A DNA stretch of 64,000 nucleotides from Empedobacter stercoris. Lineage in GTDB: Bacteria; Bacteroidota; Bacteroidia; Flavobacteriales; Weeksellaceae. A model generated the notes under the pieces. It was not told the DNA's origin. It saw nothing but the letters and a program-made list of their open reading frames with translations, and ran no database searches. Positions 29,488 through 38,700 of this stretch are shown here, one piece after another. Position 1 is the first letter of the stretch, and each line of letters begins with the position of its first letter. Location: NCBI RefSeq assembly GCF_020281205.1, contig NZ_JACXZC010000005.1:62001-126000 (forward strand), read 5' to 3'. A program made the position numbers and the translations under genes.

Positions 29488-30204
29488 TTAATCTTTTTCT
29501 ACACCTTGCGAACGTAATTCTTTCTGTTTTTCATAAAGTTTTTTGGCTTTTTCCTGAGAAACTTCTTTCTCCATCACTTTAGTATTTTTAGGTAACTCTA
29601 TTTTACCAGTATATGGTTTTATGTCTATTGCTGAAATCGTTATATATGTATCTGCATCAACCAAAGGGAAATTTGCTTTAAATTTAATTTTTAATATTAA
29701 TCCAGATAATCCGTTAAAACGAGAAGGTCCATCGCGAAAAGGTAAATCTGGCGCGTACCACGCTTCTACTATTTGCGTTGGATTTGTATAGGTTGCTTTT
29801 CTTACGTTATAGCCTAATATTTTAGACTCTTCTTTACTCAATATCCAAGGGAAAGTTTGGATGGAATCTTTCACAAGTATTTTAGGATCTATTTTAGTTT
29901 GTTCATACAAATTATCTGTGTCAAAATTCTTATAAATGTTAGATCCTGCTTCTGTCAAACCAATAGAAATACCTTTTGTTTGTGTATTATCTATACGATC
30001 TATTCGTTTATAATTCGAAACTGATTTATTGACAATTAATTCATAAAAGTATCTTTTATTATTTGAATTAATAAATATATCAGATGAGAGAGCTTTTGTA
30101 TCATTCGAGGTATTGATAAATTCTTGTTTTACTTCGTATTCTACGCGAATGGCATCTTGCGAAACTCCAATTATTGGCAGAAGAATAAATAAATATTTTA
30201 GCAT
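29488..30204 (-). CDS. GLPGLI family exported protein
   Basis: 238 residues; signal peptide MLKYLFILLPIIGVSQ is short. The family motif region reads EAWYAPDLPFRDGPSRFNGLSGLILKIKFK, where G-L-S-G-L-I replaces G-L-P-G-L-I. The preceding KESKILGYNVRKATYT is also characteristic. It resembles the copy at 31940 (shared RIDNTQ / RIDNSQ and YAPxLxxRxGPS), so the two are probably paralogs. Function unknown. Confidence 0.85.
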   Translation of the reverse strand: MLKYLFILLPIIGVSQDAIRVEYEVKQEFINTSNDTKALSSDIFINSNNKRYFYELIVNKSVSNYKRIDRIDNTQTKGISIGLTEAGSNIYKNFDTDNLYEQTKIDPKILVKDSIQTFPWILSKEESKILGYNVRKATYTNPTQIVEAWYAPDLPFRDGPSRFNGLSGLILKIKFKANFPLVDADTYITISAIDIKPYTGKIELPKNTKVMEKEVSQEKAKKLYEKQKELRSQGVEKD

Positions 30205-30544
30205 TTTTGTATCATTTTAGCTCTACTAATATAGAAATAAAATTTAAATCATTTTAAATAATCTTCAACATAAGGAATATCATTCTTTAAGGTAAAAAAT
30301 CTCCGTAAATTAGCGTAAAGATAAGATGAACGCTTGATTTCATTAGGAGTTTAGTAGAATTTGATTTAATGATTTTTATTAATCATATATCATAAATATA
30401 ATTTATAGTTTAATCTATAATTGAAATTAAAAATCTATTGACTATTGAGATTATCGGCCTAAATTTGCATCAGTAAAAGAGATAAAAACTTTAAGTAGTT
30501 TTATCAAATTAAGAATTATTAAACAAAATATAAAAACTAAAATT
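30205..30544. other. Upstream region of the peroxiredoxin gene
   Basis: 340 bases without a convincing gene. It holds the promoter described at 30438-30467 and otherwise AT-rich sequence. Only tiny frames under 20 codons are visible, none supported. Confidence 0.6.
30438..30467 (+). promoter_or_regulatory. Promoter of the peroxiredoxin gene
   Basis: A -33 TTG (30438-30440) and a -7 box TAAATTTG (30460-30467) are separated by 19 bases, a textbook Bacteroidota sigma-A promoter. The resulting leader would be about 70 bases. No OxyR site could be recognised by eye. Confidence 0.7.
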
Positions 30545-31171
30545 ATGTCATTAGTAGGAAAAAAAGCGCCTTTATTTACAGCGCCAGCAGTAATTGATGG
30601 AGACGAAATCGTAGAAAACTTTTCAATGCCAATCGGAGAGAAAAATATCGTTTTATTTTTCTACCCAAAAGACTTCACATTTGTTTGTCCAACAGAATTA
30701 CACGCTTTCCAAGCTAAATTAGCTGAATTCGAAAAAAGAGATGCTGTTGTAATCGCTGCTTCTTGTGATTCAGAAGAAACTCACTTAGCATGGTTAAACA
30801 CTGCTAAAGATAACGGAGGTATCGAAGGTGTTACTTACCCAATCGTTGCAGATTTAGCTAAAACTATTGCTATGGACTATGGTGTATTAGCAGGTGAGTA
30901 TGTGTACAACGAAGAAAACGATTCATTAAAATTTGAAGGAGCTCCAGTTGCTTACCGTGGTACTTTCATCATCGACAAAAATGGAGTTGTTCGTCACGAA
31001 ACAATCAACGATTTACCATTAGGTCGTAACATCGATGAGTATGTACGTTTATTAGACGCTATTTTACACGTTGAGAAATACGGTGAAGTTTGTCCAGCAA
31101 ACTGGGAAGAAGGAAAAGATGCTATGAACGCTACTAAAGATGGTGTAGCTTCTTACTTAGCTTCTCACTAA
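30545..31171 (+). CDS. Typical 2-Cys peroxiredoxin (AhpC/Prx1 type)
   Basis: 208 residues. The peroxidatic Cys is in FYPKDFTFVCPTELHAF (about residue 50), and the resolving Cys is in YGEVCPANWEEG (about residue 172), so this is a typical 2-Cys enzyme. It reduces hydrogen peroxide and organic peroxides. A thioredoxin-like gene follows after a 159-base spacer carrying an inverted repeat, giving a likely reductant. No AhpF is nearby. Confidence 0.95.
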   Translation: MSLVGKKAPLFTAPAVIDGDEIVENFSMPIGEKNIVLFFYPKDFTFVCPTELHAFQAKLAEFEKRDAVVIAASCDSEETHLAWLNTAKDNGGIEGVTYPIVADLAKTIAMDYGVLAGEYVYNEENDSLKFEGAPVAYRGTFIIDKNGVVRHETINDLPLGRNIDEYVRLLDAILHVEKYGEVCPANWEEGKDAMNATKDGVASYLASH

Positions 31172-31210
31172 AAAATAACTTGGAATCTTAGAATTCCAAA
31201 ATTCACGGAG

Positions 31211-31291
31211 AGGCTGTCTAAATTTTGACAGAAGATTTTTAACTGATTTATTTTCAATGTAAAATCACTAAGTTAATACCTTAGACAGCCT
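31211..31291. repeat. 11-bp inverted repeats in the peroxiredoxin-thioredoxin spacer
   Basis: AGGCTGTCTAA at 31211-31221 is repeated inverted as TTAGACAGCCT at 31281-31291 and followed by a T6 run. The arms are 59 bases apart. It may be an extended terminator or attenuator between the two genes, or a small MITE-like insertion. Confidence 0.7.
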
Positions 31292-31330
31292 TTTTTATAT
31301 CCAATTTTTAACACTTTAAAAATTAAAAAA

Positions 31331-31648
31331 ATGTTTGCAGAATTAGAACAAGATAACTTAGCACAAGTAGTTGCTGATAACAATATCGTAATTGTACAAT
31401 ATGGTGCTGGATGGTGCGGAAACTGCCGTTTGGTAAAACCAAAATTCAAAAAATTAGCTGCTGAATACGAAGGTCAAGCAGAATTTTTATATGTTGATGC
31501 TGAGAAATTAGTAGAATCAAGAAAATTGGCTGAAGTTCCAAATTTACCAACTTTCGCTGTTTTCAAAGGAGGAGTTAATGTAGGACAAGTAACTGCATCT
31601 AAAATTGATGCTGTAAAAGAATTGATCAATGAAGCTGCCGGTATTTAA
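31331..31648 (+). CDS. Thioredoxin family protein
   Basis: 105-residue thioredoxin fold. The active site is AGWCGNCRLVKPKF (C-G-N-C rather than the usual C-G-P-C), and the cis-Pro loop is VPNLPTFAVFKGG. The C-G-N-C change alters redox potential in other thioredoxins. No signal peptide, so cytoplasmic. Its 3' end overlaps the next small gene by 20 bases. It probably reduces the upstream peroxiredoxin. Confidence 0.88.
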   Translation: MFAELEQDNLAQVVADNNIVIVQYGAGWCGNCRLVKPKFKKLAAEYEGQAEFLYVDAEKLVESRKLAEVPNLPTFAVFKGGVNVGQVTASKIDAVKELINEAAGI

Positions 31649-31880
31649 AAATTTAGCAAAAAACGTTTCGATTGAAGCAATGGAAACGGCTTTAGAAGTT
31701 TTAGAAGTTTATGCTGATTCTCCAGCGGTTAAAGAGCCAGAGCAAGAAGTAATCGGTGAAATGATTTCTAACATTTGTGGAGCAATGGAAATGAAACAAA
31801 TGATGGAAGAAGAAGGAATGGACGAGCGTACTGCTGCCAATACTTTCATGCAACGTGTGATGGGTTCTATCGATAAATAA
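31629..31880 (+). CDS. DUF6952-like small protein
   Basis: 83 residues, acidic and helical, with the segment EVIGEMISNICGAMEMKQMMEEEGMDE and a tail TFMQRVMGSIDK. It resembles the short flavobacterial DUF6952 proteins, which I recall as lying after a peroxiredoxin and thioredoxin. It starts inside the end of the thioredoxin gene, so translation is coupled. Function unknown; the context suggests a partner of the peroxide-stress pair. Confidence 0.7.
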   Translation: MKLPVFKNLAKNVSIEAMETALEVLEVYADSPAVKEPEQEVIGEMISNICGAMEMKQMMEEEGMDERTAANTFMQRVMGSIDK

Positions 31881-31900
31881 GATATTACACACTTTATATA

Positions 31901-31930
31901 AAAAAAGGATTTCGAATGAAATCCTTTTTT
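31901..31930. terminator. Bidirectional terminator after the peroxiredoxin-thioredoxin cluster
   Basis: AAAAAAGGATTTC / GAAATCCTTTTTT with loop GAAT lies between convergent genes. Confidence 0.88.
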
Positions 31931-31939
31931 GTTTTTTAA

Positions 31940-32656
31940 TTATTGTTTAAATAATTCATTAAATTTTCTCTCCTCCTCTTTCATCATTTCATCAAATTCT
32001 ACTTGAGTTATCGATTTCCCATTCGTAGGTTTTTCTATTTTCAATCTTTCATTTAATTCAACCTTTGTTGCTAAATAAATTTGTTTGTTTACAGAGTTTT
32101 CCTCTTTATTCGTCAAAATTAATTTTAGAATAATTCCTGGTAATCCTTCATAATTAGAAGGTCCGTTTCTATAGTTTAGTTTTGGTGCATACCAAGCTTC
32201 AACAAATGAATTTTCTGAAACTTGTAAAGTTGCTTTTTTAACATCGAACCCTAAAATTTTATCTTTATCTTTTCCTAATATCCAATTTTTGGTTGTTATA
32301 GAATCTATTATTAACATTTTTTTTCCGTTATAGTTAACTTGAGAAAGAGTTGATTTTTCAACTAAATTTTTATAATAAATTCCTCCTGGTCCACTTATAA
32401 AGGAAATTGACACTCCTGATCTACCCTGAGAGTTATCAATTCTATCTATTCTTTGGAAAAGTGATTCTTTATCAGAGCTTAATAACTCAAAATACAATCT
32501 ATTTTCGTTACTGTTTTTTAATCGTTCTTTGACAACAGCATCTTTTGCATTTTCAATATCAAATTCATTTCGAAATTCGTATTCTATTTGTAATTTTTCT
32601 TGACAAAATGTATTTACAAAACACAATAACATTACAAATGAAAGTATATTTTTCAT
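31940..32656 (-). CDS. GLPGLI family exported protein
   Basis: 238 residues from the ATG at 32656, which gives signal peptide MKNILSFVMLLCFVNTFCQ. An upstream in-frame start at 32728 would run into the next gene and spoil the signal. The family motif is GPSNYEGLPGIILKLILT, preceded by FVEAWYAPKLNYRNGPS. The C terminus KPTNGKSITQVEFDEMMKEE is typical. Downstream partner of the GLPGLI gene at 32706, 49 bases away, so probably one operon. Confidence 0.87.
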   Translation of the reverse strand: MKNILSFVMLLCFVNTFCQEKLQIEYEFRNEFDIENAKDAVVKERLKNSNENRLYFELLSSDKESLFQRIDRIDNSQGRSGVSISFISGPGGIYYKNLVEKSTLSQVNYNGKKMLIIDSITTKNWILGKDKDKILGFDVKKATLQVSENSFVEAWYAPKLNYRNGPSNYEGLPGIILKLILTNKEENSVNKQIYLATKVELNERLKIEKPTNGKSITQVEFDEMMKEEERKFNELFKQ

Positions 32657-32705
32657 ATAGATTCTTATTTTTTCTAATTTCTGTGGCTTTGAATAGTTAA
32701 TTGAA

Positions 32706-33464
32706 TTATAAATTATTTTCCCATTCAAATAATAATTCTATATCTATTCTTTCTCCTTTTGGGAATATAAAATTACTGTCTATTTTTCTTAATTTTTCTT
32801 TAACTCTTTCTGGCGTTTCAAATTTTAATTGTGGATATTCTTTGATGCTTTTTACAGCATACGTTTTATTTTCTAAAGGATTTTTTATTGTACTTACTTC
32901 TATCTTTTTCACTTCCTTTAATTGCCAAGAATATCTCCCGCTGTCTTCATTAACACTTACTATTGCGCCAGGAAGCCCATGCAATTTCCATGGTCCAACA
33001 TTTACAGGAATATCTAATGTGTACCAAACTGTATAGTTTCGCCCTCTGAAAGTAGCAGTCGCTTTTTTAAGATTATAATCATTTTCTACTTTTGTTTCAT
33101 TTGATAATTCCCATTTAATAGTTGGAATTTTTTCTGTAAAATTCATCATTTCAATATCAATCTGTTCTTGAATGACCATTTCTGATTTTTTGAAATTACT
33201 ATAAATTAATTCATTATCAATCACCTTTTCTTCTATAACTACTGAAGTACTATTTTTTTCACTTTTTGCTTTTTCTTTTAGTTTAATTACCGTATATAAA
33301 CTTACCTTATTAAGAACATCATATACTAATGTTGTGTTATATGTATTTGTTCTATTCAATATTGAAACATAATTATTAAACTGATAATCAAGTTGATAAT
33401 TTTGTGCATATATAGAATTAGCAATACAAAATAAAACGATTAATAATAGTGGCTTTAATTTCAT
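32706..33464 (-). CDS. GLPGLI family exported protein
   Basis: 252 residues with signal peptide MKLKPLLLIVLFCIANSIYAQ. The motif is VGPWKLHGLPGAIVSVNEDSG, preceded by NYTVWYTLDIPVNVGPWK. More divergent than the neighbouring copy. First of two tandem GLPGLI genes. Function unknown. Confidence 0.85.
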   Translation of the reverse strand: MKLKPLLLIVLFCIANSIYAQNYQLDYQFNNYVSILNRTNTYNTTLVYDVLNKVSLYTVIKLKEKAKSEKNSTSVVIEEKVIDNELIYSNFKKSEMVIQEQIDIEMMNFTEKIPTIKWELSNETKVENDYNLKKATATFRGRNYTVWYTLDIPVNVGPWKLHGLPGAIVSVNEDSGRYSWQLKEVKKIEVSTIKNPLENKTYAVKSIKEYPQLKFETPERVKEKLRKIDSNFIFPKGERIDIELLFEWENNL

Positions 33465-33494
33465 TTTTTTTTTATTTATTTTGTCCAGAACTAA

Positions 33495-33521
33495 AATAAG
33501 TTGACACTAAATCAACTTATT
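33495..33521 (-). terminator. Terminator spanning the stop codon of the T9SS cargo gene
   Basis: AATAAGTTGA / TCAACTTATT (10-bp stem) includes the TAA of the gene ending at 33517. Confidence 0.7.
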
Positions 33522-34581
33522 TTTTTAGAATTTGTTTTGTAGTAACATTTCCTTTATTGTCGATTAATTTTAAAATATAATTTCCTTTTGAGAAATTTCT
33601 AATATCGATTTTAGTTGTTATCGAAGATTGATGGATTAATTTTCCACTGATATCATAAATTTCTACTTTCGATAAAATATTATCCGATTTAATGTAAACA
33701 AAATCTGTCGTTGGATTTGGGTAAATTTCTACTGATGAATTATTAATATAATTCTCTGATGTAGATAATTTTGCATCTTTGATAATGACAATTTTATTGT
33801 CTGAAGTGTTAAATGCATAGCATCCTTTTCCACAGTTAATTATAGATCCTGTGTAACCAAAAGCTTGAGAAATTGGTAAATTATCAGCCAATAAAAATGT
33901 TTCGGCATTGAATCGTTTGAAAGAGATATTACCATTCCAATCGTAACTTGCAAAACATGCTTGATCTGTATTTTCATCGTAAACAACAGGTCCAGTTACA
34001 TTAGGAAATTGACCTATAACAAATGGTTGAGTTGTTACATCTACAACTTTTCCGTCGTACGAATACATTTTGTTGTTAAAATAGCTAAAATTTAAGTTAA
34101 ATCCTGATAAAACACTTCCCGAAAGACTTACATTTGAAACACCTCCGTTATTAACAGATAGTCTTCTTATCCCGTATTCTGTCGATTCGTTGTTATAACC
34201 GATTAAAGAATTTGCACTCGTAAACTCGATAACGTTACTTCCTGAATGACCTGGAGTTGTTGTAGGTCTCATTACATTATCATCGTAAATTGCTACTCCT
34301 CCATGTCTTGGTGTTACGGATTTATAACGTCGAGAAACCGCTATAGTATTGGCTTTACCTGGCATAACTTCTATATCCTCTACATAAAATGACCCCAGAA
34401 AAGAATCTGCTCCTAAACTAAATTGCAAATCTGCTTTTTGATTTGGAACATCAAATCTTCTAACGATAGAAGCTCCATCAAAACCTGCGTAAATATATTT
34501 ACCATCATCAGAAATAGCCAAAACAGTAGGTTCACTTCCCATGAAAACAGTTTTTTCTAATTGAAAAGTTTCTAAATTCAC
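33517..34581 (-). CDS. T9SS type A sorting-domain protein, beta-propeller-like; N terminus probably longer
   Basis: 354 residues from a GTG at 34581. The C-terminal 75 residues are a T9SS sorting tail: VEIYPNPTTDFVYI, then KVEIYDISGKLIHQS and NYILKLIDNKGNVTTKQILKK. The preceding part has repeats such as PTVLAISDDGKYIYAGFDG that suggest a beta-propeller. The reading frame continues upstream without a stop to 34752 and encodes what looks like the missing signal peptide, but no ATG, GTG or TTG is in frame there. As it stands, the protein would be made without a signal peptide and could not be secreted. See the next entry. Confidence 0.7.
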   Translation of the reverse strand: MNLETFQLEKTVFMGSEPTVLAISDDGKYIYAGFDGASIVRRFDVPNQKADLQFSLGADSFLGSFYVEDIEVMPGKANTIAVSRRYKSVTPRHGGVAIYDDNVMRPTTTPGHSGSNVIEFTSANSLIGYNNESTEYGIRRLSVNNGGVSNVSLSGSVLSGFNLNFSYFNNKMYSYDGKVVDVTTQPFVIGQFPNVTGPVVYDENTDQACFASYDWNGNISFKRFNAETFLLADNLPISQAFGYTGSIINCGKGCYAFNTSDNKIVIIKDAKLSTSENYINNSSVEIYPNPTTDFVYIKSDNILSKVEIYDISGKLIHQSSITTKIDIRNFSKGNYILKLIDNKGNVTTKQILKK

Positions 34582-34762
34582 AATTCCAATACTATTGCCA
34601 TTTGATCCGTTTGCGCTGGAAATACTTGCATAGATTTTATTTGATACTTTGTCGTAAACAATATCATTTGCAGTTACATCAACTGTATATACGTTTAGTT
34701 GAGAAAAGCTACAAATAGATGTAGAGATAAATAAAAAGGATAAAAATTTTTTTTATAAGCAA
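34582..34762 (-). pseudogene. Start-less 5' end of the T9SS cargo gene at a poly-A tract
   Basis: In frame with the gene above, codons upstream of 34581 read KKFLSFLFISTSICSFSQ and then LNVYTVDVTANDIVYDKVS, a good signal peptide and start of mature protein. The frame is closed by a TAA at 34753-34755, and no start codon lies within it. On the minus strand, a run of eight A (34747-34754) sits at this point. Removing one A would join an upstream TTG (34762) to give MLIKKFLSFLF. So the 5' end is a frameshift, a phase-variable state or a sequencing error. Confidence 0.6.
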
Positions 34763-34835
34763 TTTTATCTTATACAATTAGTTGTTTTTAATTACTTCCA
34801 AATATATACTAAATAACTAATCATTTAACAAAAAA

Positions 34836-34853
34836 AGCAGTTATTCAACTGCT
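34836..34853 (-). terminator. Terminator spanning the stop codon of the Sel1-like gene
   Basis: AGCAGTT / AACTGCT with loop GAAT, followed on the minus strand by T7. The last codons and the TAA of the gene ending at 34841 lie in the hairpin. Confidence 0.75.
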
Positions 34854-35662
34854 TCTTCTACTTCTTCATTCATATTATTTTCTAATTCACTTAAAGCTAA
34901 ATTTAATGAAATCTCCGTGCAATACTTTGAACCTAAATCCAATCCTTTTTGAAGAAATTCTTCAGCTTTTTCTTTCTCGCCCGTAAAATAATAATAGTTA
35001 TAAAACAATCCGTATCCATCTGGGTTTCCTAAATCAAGTACGCGTTGTGCCAATTGCTCTAACTCTTTATTGGATTCCAATTTCAACTCTTCTGTAGCTG
35101 ATAAAGTCTCAAAAATACCACCTGATTGTTCAGCAAATTTATACGCAAATACTATTTTACAACTTTCGTCAAAACCATCTTTACAAAGTTTAGCATTTGC
35201 TTTTTCGTTTTCTTTTAACTTTCGATTCAAACCTTCTTCATCAAAATCAAACAAATAACTTGCATTATTTTTAAAATTAATGTCATAATTTTGAGCCATC
35301 CAACCTGCTCGTTGTGCTAATTTAGCCTCTGTTTGCGGTTTATTTTCGAAAGATTTTAGATTAGATTTGTATACTTTTTTATCAACCCAATCTGAAATTC
35401 CTTTTAATTGATTCTTTTCTTTTTTGAAGATAAAAACTGTTTTCTCTACAAAAATCACTACTGAATCGTTGCGCTCAAAAAACTCGTACCCTTCTTCGTC
35501 AAATTCAGTGATTGTTACTTTTCCTTTTCCATCAAATTTTAATGGATTGTATAATTCATCCTTTGACTTTGTTGTAAAAACACCTTCTAATGTATTGGTA
35601 ACTTGTTGAGCAAAAAGAGTTGACACTGCAAAAAGAGCTGTCAAAAGAAATATCTTTTTCAT
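34841..35662 (-). CDS. Exported Sel1/TPR-like protein, unknown
   Basis: 273 residues with signal peptide MKKIFLLTALFAVSTLFAQ. Residues 25-110 are beta-rich. Residues 150-262 are helical, with TPR/Sel1-like spacing (NPDGYGLFYNYYYFTGEKEKA, EEFLQKGLDLGSKY). The C terminus is a short acidic tail (NNMNEEVEEAVE). No catalytic motif seen. Own terminator, so monocistronic. Confidence 0.65.
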   Translation of the reverse strand: MKKIFLLTALFAVSTLFAQQVTNTLEGVFTTKSKDELYNPLKFDGKGKVTITEFDEEGYEFFERNDSVVIFVEKTVFIFKKEKNQLKGISDWVDKKVYKSNLKSFENKPQTEAKLAQRAGWMAQNYDINFKNNASYLFDFDEEGLNRKLKENEKANAKLCKDGFDESCKIVFAYKFAEQSGGIFETLSATEELKLESNKELEQLAQRVLDLGNPDGYGLFYNYYYFTGEKEKAEEFLQKGLDLGSKYCTEISLNLALSELENNMNEEVEEAVE

Positions 35663-35747
35663 TTATAAAATTCTCAAAATTAATAATTGAATCAAAAATA
35701 AAGTTTTTAAATTTTAGAAAACTCACTAATTATAGTTAAAATAAAAA

Positions 35748-35772
35748 AAGTCGCTCCAAAATAGAGCGACTT
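35748..35772 (-). terminator. Terminator of the RND efflux operon
   Basis: On the minus strand AAGTCGCTC / GAGCGACTT with a 7-base loop runs into T7, 27 bases after the RND gene stop. Confidence 0.9.
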
Positions 35773-35798
35773 CAATTATTAAATATCGAATTGAATGA

Positions 35799-38700
35799 TT
35801 ATTCTTCCCATTCTTCTTTTATTTGGCGTGATTGATAATCAGCAACCATTTCTGCTTCATAATCAATTTTTTCTCCTTTTGAGAATCGTCTTATTGCACT
35901 ATCAAATAAGGAGTAAACTACTGGTACAATGATTAATGTAAGGAATAATGACGAAACTAATCCACCAATAATTACCCATGCTAATCCGTTATTCATCTCT
36001 GCTCCTGCCCCTTCTGCTAAAGCGATTGGAATCATACCAAACACCATGGCAATGGTTGTCATTAAAATTGGACGAAGACGCGCATGATTGGCTTGTACCA
36101 ATGCATCATGAGTTGTTTCTCCTGCTTCTTTCCTATGGTTTGTAAAATCGACCAATAAAATAGCATTCTTACACACTAAACCGATTAACATAATCATTCC
36201 GAGAATCGTAAAAATATTCAACGAATTATTCGTTAAAGCTAAAATCAAGAAAACTCCGATTAATGATAATGGAATAGAGAATAATACTACGAATGGATAA
36301 ACAAATGATTCGTACAAGGCTACCATGACCAAATAAACTAAAATAATTGCAGCCAATAATGCGTAACCTAATGTACCAAAACCTTCGTCTTGCATTTCTT
36401 TGTCTCCACCCCAAACATATGAAACTCCTGTAGGTCGTTTGTTATCTATTTTGTTTAATTTTTCTGTAAATTCATTTATAATATCGCCTGAAGTACGACC
36501 AACAGCCTGAGATTGAACTGTAACAGAAGGTGTTTTATCACGACGTTCTAAGAAACTTGGTCCAGAACTTTGCGTCACTGTTGCAAATTGATCCAAACGA
36601 ATTTGTTGACCTTTATCATTCACAAAAATCAAACTACGAACATCATCAATATTCGAACGATTGAAATCATTGTATTGAATATTAATGTCATATTCGTATT
36701 CACCTGCTCTAAATTTACCATCGGTATTTCCAGAAAAAGCCGTTTGCATGGTTAATCCAACCGTTTGCAAATTCAATCCTAATAGAGCCATTTTATCGCG
36801 GTCAACTTGGACATTAATTTCAGGATTTCCAGTTTCAGTTGTTAATTTCACTTCCGAAGAACCTTTGATTTGTTCTAATTCTTGTTTGGCTAATTCGGCA
36901 AATATCATTGCACTTTCTACATTAGATCCTGTGACCACCAAAGCAATAGGCGCTTCTTCTGCACTAACAATACCTACTGGAACGGTTTTTACTTTTACTC
37001 CAACCAATTCTTTTTCTAATTCACGCTTTATTTTTGCAGCATAAATAAACGAATTGTCTTCACGTTCTGATTTATCATTCAAAATAACATCAATTTCCGC
37101 TTTGTAAGCTGTTGCTTGTGCTGCTCCGAACCCTTCAGAACTTTGACCAACAGTTGTAATCATATCGACTACTTCTTTTTTATTGCGTAAAAATTTCTCT
37201 GCTTTTTGCGTAACAAAATTTGATTCTTCGATTGTTGCATCTTTAGGTAATTCCATTTGAACCAAGAATTCTCCTTTATCCGTTTTAGGAAAAAACTCAT
37301 TCCCAACATATTTTCCTCCAATTAAAACGCCAACAACTGCAAACAAAACAACAAAAACTCCAACAAAAACTCCAATACGTCGAGTAGTCGTTTTAAGACA
37401 CCACTCTAACATATCTGAAATGAAGTGTGTAAATTTTGTTAACTGTTTTTCGAACCAAAGAATAAATTTTTCGAAAATATTTTTTCCTGTAATATGCTCT
37501 AATTTTCCGAAACGAGAAGACAACCAAGGGACAATTGTAAATGACGATAACAAGGATAATAAGGTTGCTATAACAACTGTTACACAAAATTGTGCAATAA
37601 TATTCGCTACCAAACCTGTACTCATCGCAATTGGTAAGAATACAACTACAATGACCAATGTAATGGCTGTTACTGTAAATCCGATTTCTTTTGAACCATC
37701 ATAAGATGCTCTAATCTTCGATTTTCCCATTTCCATGTGACGGTAAATATTCTCTAAAACAACAATGGCATCATCCACCAAAATCCCTACAACAAGAGAT
37801 AAACCAAGTAAAGACATCAAGTTTAGCGTATATCCCATCAAGTACATTCCGATAAACGTTGCAATTAACGAAGCTGGAATAGAAACCATTACAATAAAGG
37901 CATTTCGAATACTATGTAAAAACAAAAGCATTACAACTGCAACCAAAACAACTGCTAAAAGCAAATCGAAAATAACATGATTTGCAGCTGCTAATGTAAA
38001 GTCAGAAGTATCATTTACAATCTGAATTTTCAATCCTTCTTTCTTATAATCTGTTTCAACTTTTTGGATCGTCTCCTTCATTAATTCAGAAACCGCAACT
38101 GCATTTGCGTCAGACTGTTTTACAACCTGTACAATAATCGCTGAACTTTGATTAACGCGTGCTATTTTCTCAACTTCTTTTTGAGAATCTTGTACAAAAG
38201 CAACTTCTGATAAACGAACTTGAATTCCATTATTCGAAGAAATAACTAAATTATTTAATTCTTCTACCGATTTATATTTACCAGAAAGACGGATAATCGT
38301 TGAGTTTTCGCGTGTTTTTACACTTCCTGTTGGAAAATCTAAATTAGATGTCAAAATTGCTTGTTGAATTTGAGGTACAGATAAACCATAACCTTTCAAT
38401 TTCAAAGGATCTAAACTGACTTGAATTTCACGTTCTTGACCACCAATCAAATTTATTTGTGCGACACCTGTCACACGAGACAAAACTGGTTCTATTTTTT
38501 TATCTAATAAATCGTACAAATCTTTTTCTGTCAACTTATCAGATGTCACACCGGCTGTAATAATCGGTAAATCACTTAACGAGAATTTCGTCAAAGAAGG
38601 TGGATCAACATCGTCTGGTAAATCTTTTTCGATTGCATTAATCTTACGTTGCGCATCATTCAATGCTAAATCTGCATTCGCGTCAGAATTCAACGTTACC

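Noticed and set aside
30205-30544. Small minus-strand frame of 18 codons upstream of the peroxiredoxin gene
   Set aside because: It is too short, with no homology or conserved context; the region is better explained as a promoter.
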